Shown here in pieces: positions 33,926-43,515 of a stretch of 64,000 nt of DNA (position 1 is its first letter; every line of letters starts with the position of its first letter). This stretch comes from Micromonospora saelicesensis (GTDB lineage Bacteria > Actinomycetota > Actinomycetes > Mycobacteriales > Micromonosporaceae), in contig NZ_FMCR01000002.1 in NCBI RefSeq assembly GCF_900091575.1, forward strand, positions 1,076,741 through 1,140,740, in the 5' to 3' direction. Made by a program: the position numbers and the translations under genes. The notes beneath the pieces are model-generated. The model had not been told where the DNA came from, ran no database searches, and saw nothing but the letters and a program-made list of their open reading frames with translations.

Positions 33926-34613
33926 GGGCCGACTCGTAGCGGTAGCCGACGCCCCAGACGGTCACGATCCGCTGCGGATCGGCCGGGTTGGCCTCGATCT
34001 TCTCTCGCAGCCGGCGTACGTGCACGGTCACGGTCGAGTGGTCCCCGAAGTTCCAGCCCCAGACCTGCTCAAGAAGTTCGGCCCGGCCGAAGACCCGGGA
34101 CGGATGCCGCATGAGGTGGACGAGCAGGTCGAATTCGCGCAACGTCAGGGCCAGTTCGGCACCGGCGAGGCGGGCGGTGCGGGAGGCCGTGTGCACCACC
34201 AGGTTGCCGTCGGTGAGCGCCTCCGGCCGCTCGGGTGGCGTCCCACCGCCGGCGCGACGCAGCACCGAACGGACCCGCAGCACCAGTTCCCGGGGTGAGA
34301 AGGGCTTGGTCAGGTAGTCGTCCGCGCCGAGTTGCAGCCCGAGGATCCGGTCGGACTCGTCACCGCGCGCGGTGAGCATGACGATCGGTACGCCGTCCGG
34401 CCGTACCCGCAGCGCCCGGCACACCTCCAGACCGCTTATCAGCGGCAGCATCAGGTCGAGCACGACCAGGTGTGGCGCCTGCCGCTCCACGGCCGCCAGT
34501 GCCGCCGCACCGTCCGCCGCGAGGCTCACCTGGAAGCCGTCGTTCTCGAGGTAACGACGGATGACGTCGCTCACGGTCTGGTCGTCGTCGACCACCAGCA
34601 CACGCTGTGTCAC
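33918..34613 (-). CDS. OmpR-family response regulator
   Basis: A 231-residue OmpR/PhoB-type regulator. Receiver acid pair DD near 9-11, acceptor Asp53 (VVLDLMLPL), conserved Thr/Lys in VMLTARGD and YLTKPFSP. C-terminal winged helix (about 135-228: LTLREFDLLVHLMRHPSRVF, WNFGDHSTVTVHVRRLREKI, VWGVGYRYE). GTG at 34613 follows GGAAGGTCG. OmpR-type proteins bind direct repeats about 11 bp apart. Exactly such repeats precede its divergent epimerase neighbour and three other units of the locus. Confidence 0.94.
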   Translation of the reverse strand: MTQRVLVVDDDQTVSDVIRRYLENDGFQVSLAADGAAALAAVERQAPHLVVLDLMLPLISGLEVCRALRVRPDGVPIVMLTARGDESDRILGLQLGADDYLTKPFSPRELVLRVRSVLRRAGGGTPPERPEALTDGNLVVHTASRTARLAGAELALTLREFDLLVHLMRHPSRVFGRAELLEQVWGWNFGDHSTVTVHVRRLREKIEANPADPQRIVTVWGVGYRYESAHA

Positions 34614-34705
34614 CGACCTTCCCCGTTCCGCCCCGTCAACGTCTCCCCCCAGATGTCCATCGGCCCAGCGTAGCCACCCAGCGAACTCCGCCCGCACCAG
34701 CAAAC

Positions 34706-34722
34706 CTTGCGAGGTTCTTACG
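34706..34722 (-). promoter_or_regulatory. CGTAAG direct-repeat box A (epimerase / two-component system)
   Basis: On the minus strand, CGTAAG-AACCT-CGCAAG: two hexamers exactly 11 bp apart. It lies 51 bp before the epimerase start and 92 bp before the response regulator start, so it could serve both. Same motif as boxes B, C and D. Confidence 0.75.
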
Positions 34723-34773
34723 GCTGCACGCGGAAACCCGCTCGGTCGTACGCGAGGTCATACGGTGACCGGA

Positions 34774-35853
34774 ATGCGGATCCTTGTCACCGGTGCGGCC
34801 GGCTTCATCGGCTCACACGTCGCCGACCTGCTCACCGACGACGGGCACGAGGTGGTGGCCGTGGACGCGCTCCTGCCCGAGGCGCACGGTGCGACGGCGC
34901 CGCAGTGGACCGAGCGGCACGACCTGGTGGTCGGCGACGTACGCGACGGCGAACTGCTGACCCGGCTACTGACCGGGGTCGACGCGGTCTGCCATCAGGC
35001 AGCCATGGTCGGCCACGGCATCGACCCGGCCGACGCCCCCCGGTACGCCGCGCACAACGACCTCGGCACTGCCACCCTCCTCGCGGCGATGCACGCCGCC
35101 GGGGTGCGCCGACTGGTGCTGGCCAGCTCGATGGTGGTCTACGGCGAGGGCCGCTATCACTGCCCCACCCACGGGATCGTCAGGCCTGCCGACCGCCGGG
35201 TCGCCGACCTCGCCGAGGGCCAGTACGAGCCGACCTGCCCTCGCTGCGACCAGGCGCTCTCCCCCGGTCTCGTGCCCGAGGACGCGCCGCTGGAGCCGCA
35301 CAGCACGTACGCCGCCACCAAGTTGGCCCAGGAACACCTCGCCGGTGCCTGGGCCCGACAGACCGGCGGATCGGTCTGGGCCCTGCGCTATCACAACGTC
35401 TACGGTCCGCGAATGCCCCGCGACACCCCGTATTCGGGGGTCGCGTCGATCTTCCGGTCGGCCCTGGCCGCCGGACGACCGCCCCGGGTGCTGGAGGACG
35501 GCCGGCAACGGCGCGACTTCGTGCACGTGACCGACGTGGCCGCGGCCAACCTGCTGGCCCTCACGACACCGGCACCGGATCCCCTGACCCCGATCAACGT
35601 CTGCTCGGGCGAACCGCACACCGTCGGCGAGTTGGCTCACGAGCTGGCGTCGGCGATGGGCGGGCCACCGCCGATCACGGTCGGAGGCGGGCGGGCGGCG
35701 GACGTACGGCATGTCGTGGCCGATCCGGCGCGCGCCGCCCGGGTGCTCGGTTTCACCGCCCGAGTCGGCTTCGCCGCTGGCATCGCCGGCTTCACCACAG
35801 CGGTGATGCGGGATCCGGCATCGGTCACGACACCGTCCACAGTAGGTGGTTGA
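34774..35853 (+). CDS. NAD-dependent epimerase/dehydratase with Cys-rich insertion
   Basis: A 359-residue extended-SDR nucleotide-sugar epimerase. NAD motif RILVTGAAGFIGSHVADLL; active site Ser in LVLASSMVVYGEG and STYAATK (YxxxK); substrate region LRYHNVYGPRMP; DGRQRRDFVHVTDVAAA. Between the Ser and Tyr motifs is an insertion with HCPTHG and PTCPRC, a possible zinc knuckle. UDP-glucose or related sugars are plausible substrates. It starts the positively oriented part of the locus beside the two-component system. The 3' end overlaps the convergent GT-C gene by 29 bp. Confidence 0.92.
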   Translation: MRILVTGAAGFIGSHVADLLTDDGHEVVAVDALLPEAHGATAPQWTERHDLVVGDVRDGELLTRLLTGVDAVCHQAAMVGHGIDPADAPRYAAHNDLGTATLLAAMHAAGVRRLVLASSMVVYGEGRYHCPTHGIVRPADRRVADLAEGQYEPTCPRCDQALSPGLVPEDAPLEPHSTYAATKLAQEHLAGAWARQTGGSVWALRYHNVYGPRMPRDTPYSGVASIFRSALAAGRPPRVLEDGRQRRDFVHVTDVAAANLLALTTPAPDPLTPINVCSGEPHTVGELAHELASAMGGPPPITVGGGRAADVRHVVADPARAARVLGFTARVGFAAGIAGFTTAVMRDPASVTTPSTVGG

Positions 35854-37189
35854 CGGCGAGAGCCGTGGCGGCCTGGGCGGCCAACCACCATCGTCGGTGA
35901 CCGTGGGGCAGGTGCGCGGTGGCGACCAGCAGCCAGACGGCGAACGGTAGCCAGATCCGCTCGACCTCGGCCTTGCTGAGCCCGGACAGGTCCGCCGCGA
36001 GTACCGCCACCGTCGCCGCGACGGGCAACCACACGGTGGGTCCGGCGCTGGCGATCCGCTGCCGGAGGGCCGTCGCGAGCGGTGGGTGCGGTGCTCGGAT
36101 CGACACGGCGGACAGCGCCCGCCGCAGCGCCGGCCCGACCACCGGGCCGGCCGAGAGCAGCAGGGCGGCGAGATTCGCCCAGACCCAGTAACCGTACGGA
36201 CGTTCCGCCGCCCAGCCCTGGTAGTAGCGACGCGCCACCAGGTGGTAGCCGTCCAGCCACCAGAAGCCGGCGACTGTGAACGCGGCGACGACGGCCGCGA
36301 CCGCCGTCGCCGCGACCAGGAGCACGCCGAGGCGATCCCGCGCCCGGAGCAGCACCACGGTCACCGCGAGCAACCCGACCAGGACGAACCCGTACGACAG
36401 GTAGAGCGCGAAGCCGAGTAGCAACCCGCCCAGTGCGGCCCCCGGTCGACCACCCACCACCAGCAGCGCCAGCCCGGCCGCGACCACCGCGGCGAAGATC
36501 CCGTCCGCGGACGCGCCCACCCAGACCGCCCCCGGGAGGAGCACCAGGAACGGCCACACCGCCCGGGCCGCGTCCTCGGCGCCGAGTGCCCGCAACGTCA
36601 CCGGAACCGACACCGACACCGTGGCACCGAGCAGCACGCAGGCGAGCCCGGCGGCGGTACCGCCGCCCAGGCCGATCCGCTCCAGCCAGACGAAGAACAG
36701 CAACGCTCCCGGTGGGTGAGCGGCAGCGTGGGTGGACCACGAATCGGGCTGGAAGTCGAGAATCCGGTCGGCGAAGCCGGACAGCATGATGCCGACGTCC
36801 GTCACCCGGGGCACCTCGTGCAGGTACTCGGCCTGCACTGTGAGCCGCTCGGTCAACCCCGTGGACCAGCCGTCCACCAGGGCCAGCGACAGCGTCCAGA
36901 GCAGCGAGGCGAGGTAGCCGACCGCGAGCAGCCGCGGCCACGGCGTGTCGGTCCCCCAGCGCACGCCCCGCCAGACGAACAGCGCCGCGACGAGAAGCGC
37001 GGCGGGGGTGCCGGGCCCCAGATGGGGCTGCCAACTCGCGTAGAGCGGCGCCGCGTCGGCGTGCAGCCGTACGCCCTGATGGTTGAGCAGGGCGCCGACG
37101 GCGACGGCGACGGCGAGCACTGCCACCTCGGCGCCGAGGACGATCAGGTCGGCGGACCGGGTTCGTCCCGGCCGGGTCATCATGGTCAT
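35825..37189 (-). CDS. GT-C-fold membrane glycosyltransferase-like protein
   Basis: A 454-residue integral membrane protein with about ten or more hydrophobic helices. A large loop carries TERLTVQAEYLHEVPRVTD and STHAAAHPPGALLFFVWL; the HPPG segment recurs in actinobacterial GT39/ArnT-like GT-C proteins that use polyprenyl-phosphate sugars. A family-defining catalytic Asp cannot be fixed by eye. It is followed by a CGTAAG box upstream and is convergent with the epimerase gene. Probably transfers a sugar at the outer face of the membrane. Confidence 0.78.
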   Translation of the reverse strand: MTMMTRPGRTRSADLIVLGAEVAVLAVAVAVGALLNHQGVRLHADAAPLYASWQPHLGPGTPAALLVAALFVWRGVRWGTDTPWPRLLAVGYLASLLWTLSLALVDGWSTGLTERLTVQAEYLHEVPRVTDVGIMLSGFADRILDFQPDSWSTHAAAHPPGALLFFVWLERIGLGGGTAAGLACVLLGATVSVSVPVTLRALGAEDAARAVWPFLVLLPGAVWVGASADGIFAAVVAAGLALLVVGGRPGAALGGLLLGFALYLSYGFVLVGLLAVTVVLLRARDRLGVLLVAATAVAAVVAAFTVAGFWWLDGYHLVARRYYQGWAAERPYGYWVWANLAALLLSAGPVVGPALRRALSAVSIRAPHPPLATALRQRIASAGPTVWLPVAATVAVLAADLSGLSKAEVERIWLPFAVWLLVATAHLPHGHRRWWLAAQAATALAVNHLLWTVS

Positions 37190-37244
37190 GGTGACGGCCG
37201 ACGATACGACCTCCCACCAGGCATTCGACGGCCAGACGGGGAGA

Positions 37245-37261
37245 CGTCAGCGAGTCGTAAG
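37245..37261 (+). promoter_or_regulatory. CGTAAG direct-repeat box B (GT-C gene)
   Basis: CGTCAG-CGAGT-CGTAAG, hexamers 11 bp apart, 55 bp upstream of the GT-C gene start (gene on the minus strand). Same consensus and spacing as boxes A, C and D. Confidence 0.7.
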
Positions 37262-37659
37262 AACTGACCTGGACCTTCACGGGACCGAACACAGGCCGTC
37301 AAAAGTCTTGAGTTAGCGCCCTCACGCTGGCCGGTCCTCCTGGACCAATATCGCGAGGGAAGGTTCGTACGGTTGCTGCTCGTCCTTGAACCCCCAGGTG
37401 CTCCCGTCCGAAGCCGACCCCGCACCCGCAGCCCCGCGAAGTTGAGCGCGGGCAAGGGGGCACTACCACGATCGTAGTGGTCTGTAGTACAGGGCTTCGG
37501 CGTGGCTTTGACCTTCGCCTGCACCGCATGCTCGATGGTTGGTGGCGGCGATCCACCTGCCGGCGTGAACTCGATGGGGCCGAGATGGCGACACATGGGT
37601 AAGAGAGCAATACGTCTGGAAGCGGGCTGAGATGAGACAAGCCGATCGGGTTGCGATAG
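37262..37659. other. About 400 bp without a gene, upstream of the ECF sigma gene
   Basis: No ORF with coding character and no RNA gene recognised. It contains the small palindromic core ACGATCGT within ACCACGATCGTAGTGGT (about 37466-37482). GC content seems somewhat lower than in neighbouring genes. The sigma gene promoter should be here. Confidence 0.4.
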
Positions 37660-38259
37660 ATGCTGGCTGAGCAGCAACTCGTCGTCGACCAGGAGTCTGA
37701 TGCGTGGTACGTGCATGCCTCCTTGGTGAATCACCGACTGTTCACGGTTCTCTATGACCGGCACGCGCCTGCCCTGTACCGGTACGCCCGTGGCCGCGTG
37801 GGAGCTGATGCAGTTGACGACATGGTGTCTGAGACTTTCCTGGTCGCGTTCCGGCGCCGTCACCGCTACGACACGTCTCGGGTGGACGCCCGACCGTGGC
37901 TGTTCGGGATCCTCACCAAGGAGATCTCCCACTACCGGCGCCGAGAACGGGCGCACTACCGCGCCATGGCTCGATGCGACCCGGGCGAAGTCGCACCCGA
38001 TCCGGCAGAGCGGGCGGTAGCCGGCGCGGCGGCTCATGCGCTGCGGGCACCGTTGGCCCGGGCGCTATCCGATCTAGCAGCCAGAGATCGTGACGTCCTG
38101 TTGCTCATCGCGTGGGGTGGGCTCAGCTACGAGGAGACTGCCCAAGCCATCGGCATTCCAGTGGGAACGGTGAGGTCACGGCTCAACCGCGCCCGACGCA
38201 AAGTCAGTAGCGCGCTCGGGGGCAACGACCCGACACGGGCGGTAGAGGAGACGATGTGA
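37660..38259 (+). CDS. ECF-type RNA polymerase sigma factor
   Basis: A 199-residue ECF sigma factor. Region 2 (about 28-95): LYDRHAPALYRYARGRVGAD, DDMVSETFLVAFRRRHRYD and RPWLFGILTKEISHYRRRER. Region 4 (about 130-185): LSDLAARDRDVLLLIAWGGL and SYEETAQAIGIPVGTVRSRL. The stop overlaps the next gene by 4 nt (GTGA). The partner is a CU044_5270-type membrane protein instead of a canonical zinc anti-sigma factor. The upstream region is weak in ribosome-binding signals. Confidence 0.93.
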   Translation: MLAEQQLVVDQESDAWYVHASLVNHRLFTVLYDRHAPALYRYARGRVGADAVDDMVSETFLVAFRRRHRYDTSRVDARPWLFGILTKEISHYRRRERAHYRAMARCDPGEVAPDPAERAVAGAAAHALRAPLARALSDLAARDRDVLLLIAWGGLSYEETAQAIGIPVGTVRSRLNRARRKVSSALGGNDPTRAVEETM

Positions 38260-39200
38260 ACGACCGCCAGTTGATCGACCAGGTCAGGAACCTGTTGCAA
38301 CCAGCGGATCCGCCGCCGTATCTGCGAGGGAAGGTCAGCAGCATGATTGCTGGATCAGCGGGACCGGCGCGGTGGCGATTCCGCAGAATCGCCACGGCCG
38401 GTGCCGCGGCCACGACCGGCGTCCTCGCTTTGCTGATCACCTCGGTGATCAGCATCGGCGGAGAACCCACTGCTGCCAGTGCTCAAGCGGCGGAGATCCT
38501 TCAGCGAGCCGCAGATGCCGCTCGCGCCGACCAGACTCCCGCCCCGCGCGCCGAGCAGTTCATCCTGACCACGACGAAAGGCTTCGCACCCGCCGGCGCG
38601 CAGGGCCAGCCTGCGACGACACTCACCCACGCTTGGATGTCCGTCGACGGCACCCACGACAGCCTGATTCGAGTCAGCGACCCACCCGCCGGAGGGCAGC
38701 CGTCCACGGTGATCCCTGGATGCAAGAACGGACAGGCCGCGGAGTGGGCGCCGGACGGCAGCCTGTTGAACTCCACCCGGCCGTGCACACCAGCGCCGGC
38801 GTACCTCCAGGGCTTGCCGACCGATGCCACGAAGATGCTGAACTACCTGCAGCGGATGAGCGGCAGCTCCACACAAAGTGATGAAGAGACGTTCGCCAAC
38901 GTCGGAGCGTTGATTCGGCAGGGGTACCTGCCCGCACAGTCACGAGCAGCACTCTACGAGGCGGCCACGAAAATCCCGGGGGTAATAGCCTCACAAACCA
39001 TGACAGACGCTGCGGGCCGCTCCGGCATGGCAGTGTCCCTCGCCGGGGACATCGACCGGTACGACCTGATCTTCGAGCCGAAGACTTACCAGTTCCGTGG
39101 CTGGCAGGTCGTACCGAAGACCGAGAACGCCGTCCAGCAGTCTCGACGCGAGGTGATCTTGAGTGTGAGTGTCGTCGACCGCGCCGGTCAGATGTCGTAA
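38256..39200 (+). CDS. CU044_5270-family membrane protein (probable sigma partner)
   Basis: A 314-residue protein of the CU044_5270 type. Cytoplasmic N-terminus of about 45 residues (NDRQLIDQVRNLLQPADPPP), one transmembrane helix (about 46-68: TAGAAATTGVLALLITSVIS), and an extracytoplasmic domain with LTHAWMSVDGTHDSLIRVSD, YLQGLPTDATKMLNYLQRMS and IDRYDLIFEPKTYQFRGWQV. Such proteins are encoded directly after ECF sigma genes and are presumed to control them by protein contact; experimental proof is scarce. GTG start overlapping the sigma stop. Confidence 0.88.
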   Translation: MNDRQLIDQVRNLLQPADPPPYLRGKVSSMIAGSAGPARWRFRRIATAGAAATTGVLALLITSVISIGGEPTAASAQAAEILQRAADAARADQTPAPRAEQFILTTTKGFAPAGAQGQPATTLTHAWMSVDGTHDSLIRVSDPPAGGQPSTVIPGCKNGQAAEWAPDGSLLNSTRPCTPAPAYLQGLPTDATKMLNYLQRMSGSSTQSDEETFANVGALIRQGYLPAQSRAALYEAATKIPGVIASQTMTDAAGRSGMAVSLAGDIDRYDLIFEPKTYQFRGWQVVPKTENAVQQSRREVILSVSVVDRAGQMS

Positions 39201-39224
39201 CGCCGCAGGCCAAAGATCGACAGC

Positions 39225-39267
39225 GAGCAGGGGGGTGGCCGCCGGGGCAATGGCCACCCCCCTGCTC
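39225..39267. terminator. Strong bidirectional hairpin terminator
   Basis: Perfect 16-bp stem (arms 39225-39240 and 39252-39267, 11-nt loop) between the convergent CU044_5270 and secreted-protein genes. Confidence 0.85.
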
Positions 39268-39278
39268 ACCTCAGTTCT

Positions 39279-39842
39279 TTACGGGAAGTACTGAAACTTG
39301 CTGATGCCGCCCCCAAGCAGCGAGCCGCTCTGGCTGTAGGTGTCAACGATCGTGTAGCCGAGTCCGGAGCCGGACGTGGGGTGGGTAGCGATCGGGTAGT
39401 GGCCGGTGTGGTCCGTCACGATCGTGTACTTGTAGATGGTCTGGCTCTTGTAAGCGATGAAAACGCGTGCGGTGCCGTAATACCCCACGCCGTTCCAGGA
39501 GTTGACGTAGAAGTCACCCTTCAGCTGGCTGTTGGTCCAGCTGACGCAGACGCCCAAACCCGCGGTGTTTTCACAGCCACCTCCGCTTGCCAGCGGATTC
39601 ACCGACTTTTCCATCTCGGCGGCGAGCTTGAGCGCCCTCTTCGAAGGAAGGGGTGGATTCTTCTCTACCCAATAGGTGACGCCCCCGCCCGGCACCACCG
39701 GGCCCTTGTCGCTGGCGGATGCCACGTGGTTGCCGGAAGCCCCCGATGCCATGTCGCTGGCAGACGCAGCACCGGGGGTCGACAGCGCGGCCAGCGCGGT
39801 GGTCAGTGCCAGGATTACGGCCATGCCTAACTTACGTAGCAC
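39279..39842 (-). CDS. Secreted protein of unknown function
   Basis: A 187-residue exported protein. Signal peptide about 1-30 (RKLGMAVILALTTALAALST ahead of an ASA cleavage site). The mature part has a Ser/Ala-rich stretch, PPLPSKRALKLAAEMEKSVN, and a beta-rich C-terminus (CVSWTNSQLKGDFYVNSWNG, RVFIAYKSQTIYKYTIVTDH) with two Cys (GGGCENTAGLGVC) that could form a disulfide. No family recognised. GTG start preceded by GGGAGGAATT. Convergent to the sigma unit. Confidence 0.7.
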   Translation of the reverse strand: MLRKLGMAVILALTTALAALSTPGAASASDMASGASGNHVASASDKGPVVPGGGVTYWVEKNPPLPSKRALKLAAEMEKSVNPLASGGGCENTAGLGVCVSWTNSQLKGDFYVNSWNGVGYYGTARVFIAYKSQTIYKYTIVTDHTGHYPIATHPTSGSGLGYTIVDTYSQSGSLLGGGISKFQYFP

Positions 39843-40223
39843 AATTCCTCCCGTGGAAGTTGCATGATCCCCGACGAGGTCAACGTACATCCATATGACC
39901 TAACGCGCTGCCCCGCTTACCGACAGTGACGATGGTCGGCGGTCGTCCCGGACTACCTCTCCATAGCCGTGCGCCGTCATGAACACGTGACCGCAGCGGC
40001 CGGGCCCTCTACAAAGCGATCACCAGTCGTCGGTATCCGCGACCGCGGCGCGCGGTAGGCGCCTCACTTCCGTCGAGGGGCCCCGTGGACGTCCACGGGG
40101 CCCTTTCGCGTTGCCTGCCTCTATCCAGCGTGACCGGTCACTGCGACCTGCTGCCGGAGCGGAGTGGTGTGCGTTCTGGTAGGTGTCGAAACGGCTGCGG
40201 AGCTGCCGTTGCCGTTGCCGCCG
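39843..40223. other. About 380-bp intergenic region, right edge of the ECF island
   Basis: No gene recognised. It contains a strong isolated hairpin at 40078-40103 and, in the minus frame just beside it, a short tail (RLPRAAVADTDDW then stop) that could be the remnant of a lost gene. Confidence 0.4.
40078..40103. terminator. Isolated 26-bp perfect palindrome, terminator-like
   Basis: Arms of 13 nt (40078-40090 and 40091-40103, GGGCCCCGTGGAC with its complement), followed on the plus strand by TTTCGCG. It has no intact gene immediately upstream on either strand, so it probably marks the end of a transcription unit lost by rearrangement. Confidence 0.6.
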
Positions 40224-40240
40224 TGTAAGCGATTCGTAAG
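40224..40240 (+). promoter_or_regulatory. CGTAAG direct-repeat box C (GT2 operon)
   Basis: TGTAAG-CGATT-CGTAAG, hexamers 11 bp apart, 47 bp upstream of the GT2 gene, which starts a five-gene coupled operon. Same consensus and spacing as boxes A, B and D. Confidence 0.78.
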
Positions 40241-40287
40241 GAGGAACCGCGGTCCGGACGGCCGGTGGCGGGCCTAGCGTCGCCGGT

Positions 40288-40961
<674 letters not shown>

Positions 40962-40965
<4 letters not shown>

Positions 40966-41642
40966 ACGTTCTGTTGCTGGTCGCGAAGGCACCGGTCCCC
41001 GGGCAGGCCAAGACGCGCCTCTGCCCGCCCGCCGATCCCACCCAGGCGGCCCGGATAGCGGCGGCGTCGCTGTTGGACACCCTCGCGGCGGTGCGCGCCA
41101 CCGCCTCGACCATTCCCGTGCTGGCCCATACCGGTCGGTTCGCCGATGCCGAGTTCGGCGCTGAGCTGACCGCCGCGTTGGCGGGCTGGCACCTGCTTCC
41201 GCAGCGCGGCGGCACGTTCGCCGACCGCCTCGCGAACGCCCACGCCGACACCGCTGTGGCATTTCCCGGCCGGCCGGTGCTGCAGATCGGCATGGACACC
41301 CCGCAGATCCAGCCGACCCTGCTCACCGCGGCGCTGGAGCGGCTCGCCGAACACGAGGCGGTGTTCGGACCGGCGCTGGACGGCGGCTGGTGGGCACTCG
41401 GGTTACGCGATCCGAGGCACACGAGCGCGCTACGCGACGTACCCATGTCGACCGATGACACCGGGCGCCGCACCCTCGCCGCACTGCGTGGGCACGGCGT
41501 ACAACCGGCGATCCTGCCCGTGCTGCGGGATGTCGACGACTGGTCGTCGGCGCTGGCGGTCGCGGCTGACCTACCCGGCACCCGGTTCGCGGACGCCGTC
41601 GCGTCGGTGGGCGGCCATCTGCTGAGCGGACGCCCCCGGTGA
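40962..41642 (+). CDS. DUF2064 (TIGR04282-type) glycosyltransferase-like protein
   Basis: A 226-residue protein of the TIGR04282/DUF2064 group, GT-A-like nucleotidyl/glycosyl transferases. VLLLVAKAPVPGQAKTRLCP carries the nucleotide-binding loop; PVLQIGMDTPQIQPTLLTAA corresponds to the usual G-D-P motif; FGPALDGGWWALGLRDP and VPMSTDDTGRRTLAAL follow. GTG start overlaps the GT2 stop by 4 nt. In many genomes these two families are neighbours, implying one pathway; no product is known. Confidence 0.88.
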
Positions 41643-42352
41643 ATTCGACGATCAGTCTCGACGGTTTCGGCGTGGTGCTGGGCAGACTCGGCGGGTGGTC
41701 CGCCGACCAGGACGCCTACGGCACGCCGGTCGCCCCGAGGCCCGCCACCCAACCCGAGCATTGGCTGGTGCACGCCGACGGGCGACGTGACCTGTTGCCG
41801 GTGCGGCGCTGGCACGGCCCGCCCGAGCCGGAAATCGAGTCCGTCGCCGCACGCTGTACGGGGCCCACGATCGATCTCGGCTGCGGCCCCGGCCGGCTGA
41901 CCAGAGCACTCGCCCAGCGCGGCCTCGTCGCACTGGGGGTGGACATCTCCGCCGAGGCGGTACGTCTGACCCAGGGCCGGGGTGTGGTGGCTCTACGTCG
42001 CGACGTCTTCGAACCCCTTCCCGGCGAGGGTAGGTGGGCACACGCCCTGCTCATCGACGGCAACATCGGCATCGGTGGCGACCCGGTCCACCTGCTGCGC
42101 CGGTGCGGCACCCTGATCGCGGCCGACGGAACGCTGGTGGTCGAGGTGGAACCCCCGGGTGCCGGGCTGTGGCAGGGGCAGGCGTACGTCCTGTCCGGAT
42201 CGTCCGGCGATCGGGAACTGCGCGGGCCGGCGTTCCGATGGGCGCGGGTCGGGGCGGAGGCGGTGGCCCGTGCCGCCACCGCTGCCGGCCTGCGGGTCGT
42301 TGACCGCTTCCGATTCGGTCCACGCTGGTTCGCCGAGTTGGCACGCTCATGA
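41639..42352 (+). CDS. Class I SAM-dependent methyltransferase
   Basis: A 237-residue methyltransferase. SAM motif I IDLGCGPGRLTRALAQRGL near residue 80, motif II ALGVDISAEAVRLT, and AHALLIDGNIGIGGDPVHLL, LIAADGTLVVEVEPPG later. GTG start overlapping the previous stop (GTGA) and an ATGA overlap with the molybdoenzyme gene. Presumably methylates the glycosylated product of the operon; the MTA phosphorylase at the operon end is a suggestive but not direct link to SAM use. Confidence 0.88.
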   Translation: MNSTISLDGFGVVLGRLGGWSADQDAYGTPVAPRPATQPEHWLVHADGRRDLLPVRRWHGPPEPEIESVAARCTGPTIDLGCGPGRLTRALAQRGLVALGVDISAEAVRLTQGRGVVALRRDVFEPLPGEGRWAHALLIDGNIGIGGDPVHLLRRCGTLIAADGTLVVEVEPPGAGLWQGQAYVLSGSSGDRELRGPAFRWARVGAEAVARAATAAGLRVVDRFRFGPRWFAELARS

Positions 42353-43515
42353 TCCGCCGGCCACGCGTCCCCGCCCCCGAGGACTTCACCGCGCCCTCGC
42401 ACTCACCGCTGGTCACCGCCCGGCTCGGCCTCTGGCTCGGGGTGGCGTTCGGGCTGTGTTTCGGCACCGGGCTGCTCAGTCACTACATCCAGCACCCGCC
42501 GGGCTGGTTCACCTGGCCGACCCGACCGGTCAACCTGTACCGGGTCACCCAGGGCGTTCACGTGCTCTCCGGTGTCGCGGCGATCCCGTTGCTGCTGGCC
42601 AAGCTGTGGAGCGTCTACCCCCGGCTGTTCGTCCGCCCGCCAGTACGTCAGCCGATCCGGTTGTCCGCCCACGCCCTCGAACGGATCTCCGTCCTGGTGC
42701 TGGTCTGTGCCGCGTTCTTCGAACTGGTCACGGGCCTGTTCAACGTCGCCCAGTCGTACCCGTGGGGGTTCTTCTTCCCGACGGCGCACTACGCGGTCGC
42801 CTGGCTGGTGGTCGGGGCGATGCTGCTGCACGTCGCGGTGAAGCTCCCGGTCGCTCGCGCGGCGCTGAGCACGCCACTGCGACGCAGGAGAGCGGTGCAG
42901 GCCGCGACACCGGGGGTTGACGATCGGGACTCGTCCGAGCGACGGGCGTTCCTGCGTACCTCGGCGGGCGTCGCCGGCATCGCCGTGCTGGCCACCGCCG
43001 GGGTCACAGTGCCGTGGCTACGTCGGGTGTCGCCGCTGGCGTGGCGCTCCGCGTCCGGGCCGCAGGGCGTACCGATCAACCGTACGGCGGCTGCCGCGCG
43101 CATCGCCGTTCCCCCGGACTGGCGACTGGAAATCGTCTGGCCGGGCGGGCGGGACAGCCTGTCCCTGGCCGACCTGGCGGCCCTGCCGCAACGCACGGCA
43201 GAACTGCCGATCGCCTGTGTGGAGGGCTGGAGCGCCTCGGCCCACTGGACCGGCGTGCCCGTCGTTGCACTGCTCCGCCGGGCAGGCGCACCGACCGGCC
43301 GACCGGTTCGGGTCACCTCACTGGAAACCGACGGCCTGTACGCGGCGAGCACCCTTCCTGCGGTCCATGCCCGCGATCCGCTGACCCTGCTCGCCCTGCG
43401 GATCAACGGCGAGCAGCTGTCGCCCGACCACGGTTACCCCTGTCGACTCATCGCGCCGAGCCGGCCGGGCGTCCTGCAGACCAAGTGGGTGGCCCGGCTG
43501 GAGGTGCTGCGGTGA
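42349..43515 (+). CDS. Membrane-anchored SuoX-like molybdopterin oxidoreductase
   Basis: A 388-residue fusion-like protein. The N-terminal 160 residues have four hydrophobic helices with His residues (LLSHYIQHPPGWF, VTQGVHVLSGVAAIPLLLAK, FFPTAHYAVAWLVVGAMLLH), resembling a diheme cytochrome b561 module. After a twin-arginine-like RRAFLRTSAGVAG segment comes an oxidoreductase molybdopterin-binding domain with the Mo-ligand cysteine in IACVEGWSASAHWTGVP and NGEQLSPDHGYPCRLIAPSR. Probably an extracytoplasmic reductase/oxidase wired to the membrane quinone pool by its own heme domain. Confidence 0.88.
   Translation: MIRRPRVPAPEDFTAPSHSPLVTARLGLWLGVAFGLCFGTGLLSHYIQHPPGWFTWPTRPVNLYRVTQGVHVLSGVAAIPLLLAKLWSVYPRLFVRPPVRQPIRLSAHALERISVLVLVCAAFFELVTGLFNVAQSYPWGFFFPTAHYAVAWLVVGAMLLHVAVKLPVARAALSTPLRRRRAVQAATPGVDDRDSSERRAFLRTSAGVAGIAVLATAGVTVPWLRRVSPLAWRSASGPQGVPINRTAAAARIAVPPDWRLEIVWPGGRDSLSLADLAALPQRTAELPIACVEGWSASAHWTGVPVVALLRRAGAPTGRPVRVTSLETDGLYAASTLPAVHARDPLTLLALRINGEQLSPDHGYPCRLIAPSRPGVLQTKWVARLEVLR

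Noticed and set aside
35637..37292. Alternative long minus-strand frame over the GT-C gene
   Set aside because: Arg/Gly/Ala-rich shadow frame without membrane pattern. The frame ending at 35825 shows regular hydrophobic helices and the HPPG motif.
37466..37482. Palindromic ACCACGATCGTAGTGGT upstream of the ECF sigma gene as an operator
   Set aside because: Only the central 8 bp are perfectly symmetric and there is no second copy. Too weak to call a binding site.
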